5,432 bases of DNA. It comes from an uncultured Lachnospiraceae bacterium. Lineage in GTDB: Bacteria > Bacillota > Clostridia > Lachnospirales > Lachnospiraceae. The notes below the pieces were generated by a model. The model was not told where the DNA came from. It searched no databases and saw nothing but the letters and a program-made list of their open reading frames with translations. The position numbers and the translations under genes are program-made. The stretch lies in the NCBI GenBank assembly GCA_900313265.1, contig OMRN01000397.1, positions 1 through 5,432 on the forward strand. Direction: 5' to 3'. This document shows, one piece after another, positions 5,268-5,432 of the stretch (positions within the stretch are counted from its first letter, which is position 1; each line of letters opens with the position of its first letter).

Positions 5268-5432
5268 TTACGGTGTCACCGGGCCTGATGTCGGTGAAAT
5301 CGCATATTTTCTCCGGATATCTTCGTTTGGAGCTGCCGCATCCGGTCCGTATCCGCAGGTTATGCCATAAAACGTGTTTCCGTCGGCGGTAAATGCGAAA
5401 TTGCCTTTTTTGTTTCCATATCCGGTATCTAT
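5268..5432 (-). CDS. C-terminal end of an unrecognised protein (5' part outside window)
   Basis: An open frame enters from the right edge and runs 54 codons to a TAA at 5270-5268. Visible residues include a Gly/Tyr/Asn-rich part (TGYGNKKGNFAFTADGNTFYG), then CGYGPDAAAPNEDIRRKY and the end SPTSGPVTP. The codon choice (CCG and CCA for Pro, GGA for Gly, ACC for Thr) resembles the neighbouring genes, and base composition drops sharply to AT-rich right after the stop, both signs of real coding. I recognise no family. A beta-rich exported or surface domain is possible from composition only. It has no obvious terminator of its own, so its transcripts could enter the riboswitch leader. Confidence 0.55.
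   Translation of the reverse strand: MDTGYGNKKGNFAFTADGNTFYGITCGYGPDAAAPNEDIRRKYAISPTSGPVTP

Noticed and set aside
5173..5392. Two plus-strand open frames upstream of the riboswitch
   Set aside because: They overlap the AT-rich promoter region and the antisense of the partial coding frame, and lack supporting ribosome sites or family likeness.

Overview
All recognisable genes in this window lie on the minus strand. The gene families, strong AGGAGG-type ribosome binding sites, AT-rich sigma-A-like promoters, a cell surface protein with SLH and PASTA modules, and moderate G+C with AT-rich spacers all point to a low-to-moderate G+C Gram-positive bacterium. Bacillota, class Clostridia (Lachnospiraceae-like), is the best guess; the family is an inference.

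Read in the direction of transcription (right to left), the window opens with the last 54 codons of an unrecognised protein (5268 to the right edge). An AT-rich spacer follows. It holds a short-repeat cluster, a candidate promoter, a cyclic-di-GMP-I (GEMM-I) riboswitch aptamer (about 5123 to 5047), an intrinsic terminator directly behind it (5038 to 5004), and then the ribosome binding site and ATG of a large secreted protein (4989 to 2335, 884 residues). That protein has a signal peptide, an uncharacterised N-terminal region, an Fn3-like region, two BIG2-type Ig-like domains, three SLH repeats, two PASTA domains and an acidic tail ending in a Pro-X repeat. The arrangement reads as a surface protein whose transcription is gated by the second messenger c-di-GMP.

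Behind this gene are two tandem hairpins (2278-2244 and 2231-2195). They share an 11-base core, GTGACAGGCAC, and each is followed by a T-rich stretch on the minus strand, so they look like a double terminator made of a repeated palindromic element.

The rest is the start of a polyamine uptake operon. A near-consensus promoter (TTGACT-16-TATAAT) drives a 182-residue XRE-type regulator with a C-terminal cupin domain, starting at GTG. It is followed by the ATPase gene potA and the first permease gene potB. potA and potB overlap by 8 bases, and potB runs off the left edge. The second permease (potC) and binding protein (potD) would be expected further left. The regulator probably senses polyamine status and controls its own operon.

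The most notable element is the riboswitch, terminator and multi-domain surface protein unit. Its parts are known families, but this domain combination under c-di-GMP control deserves a closer look.
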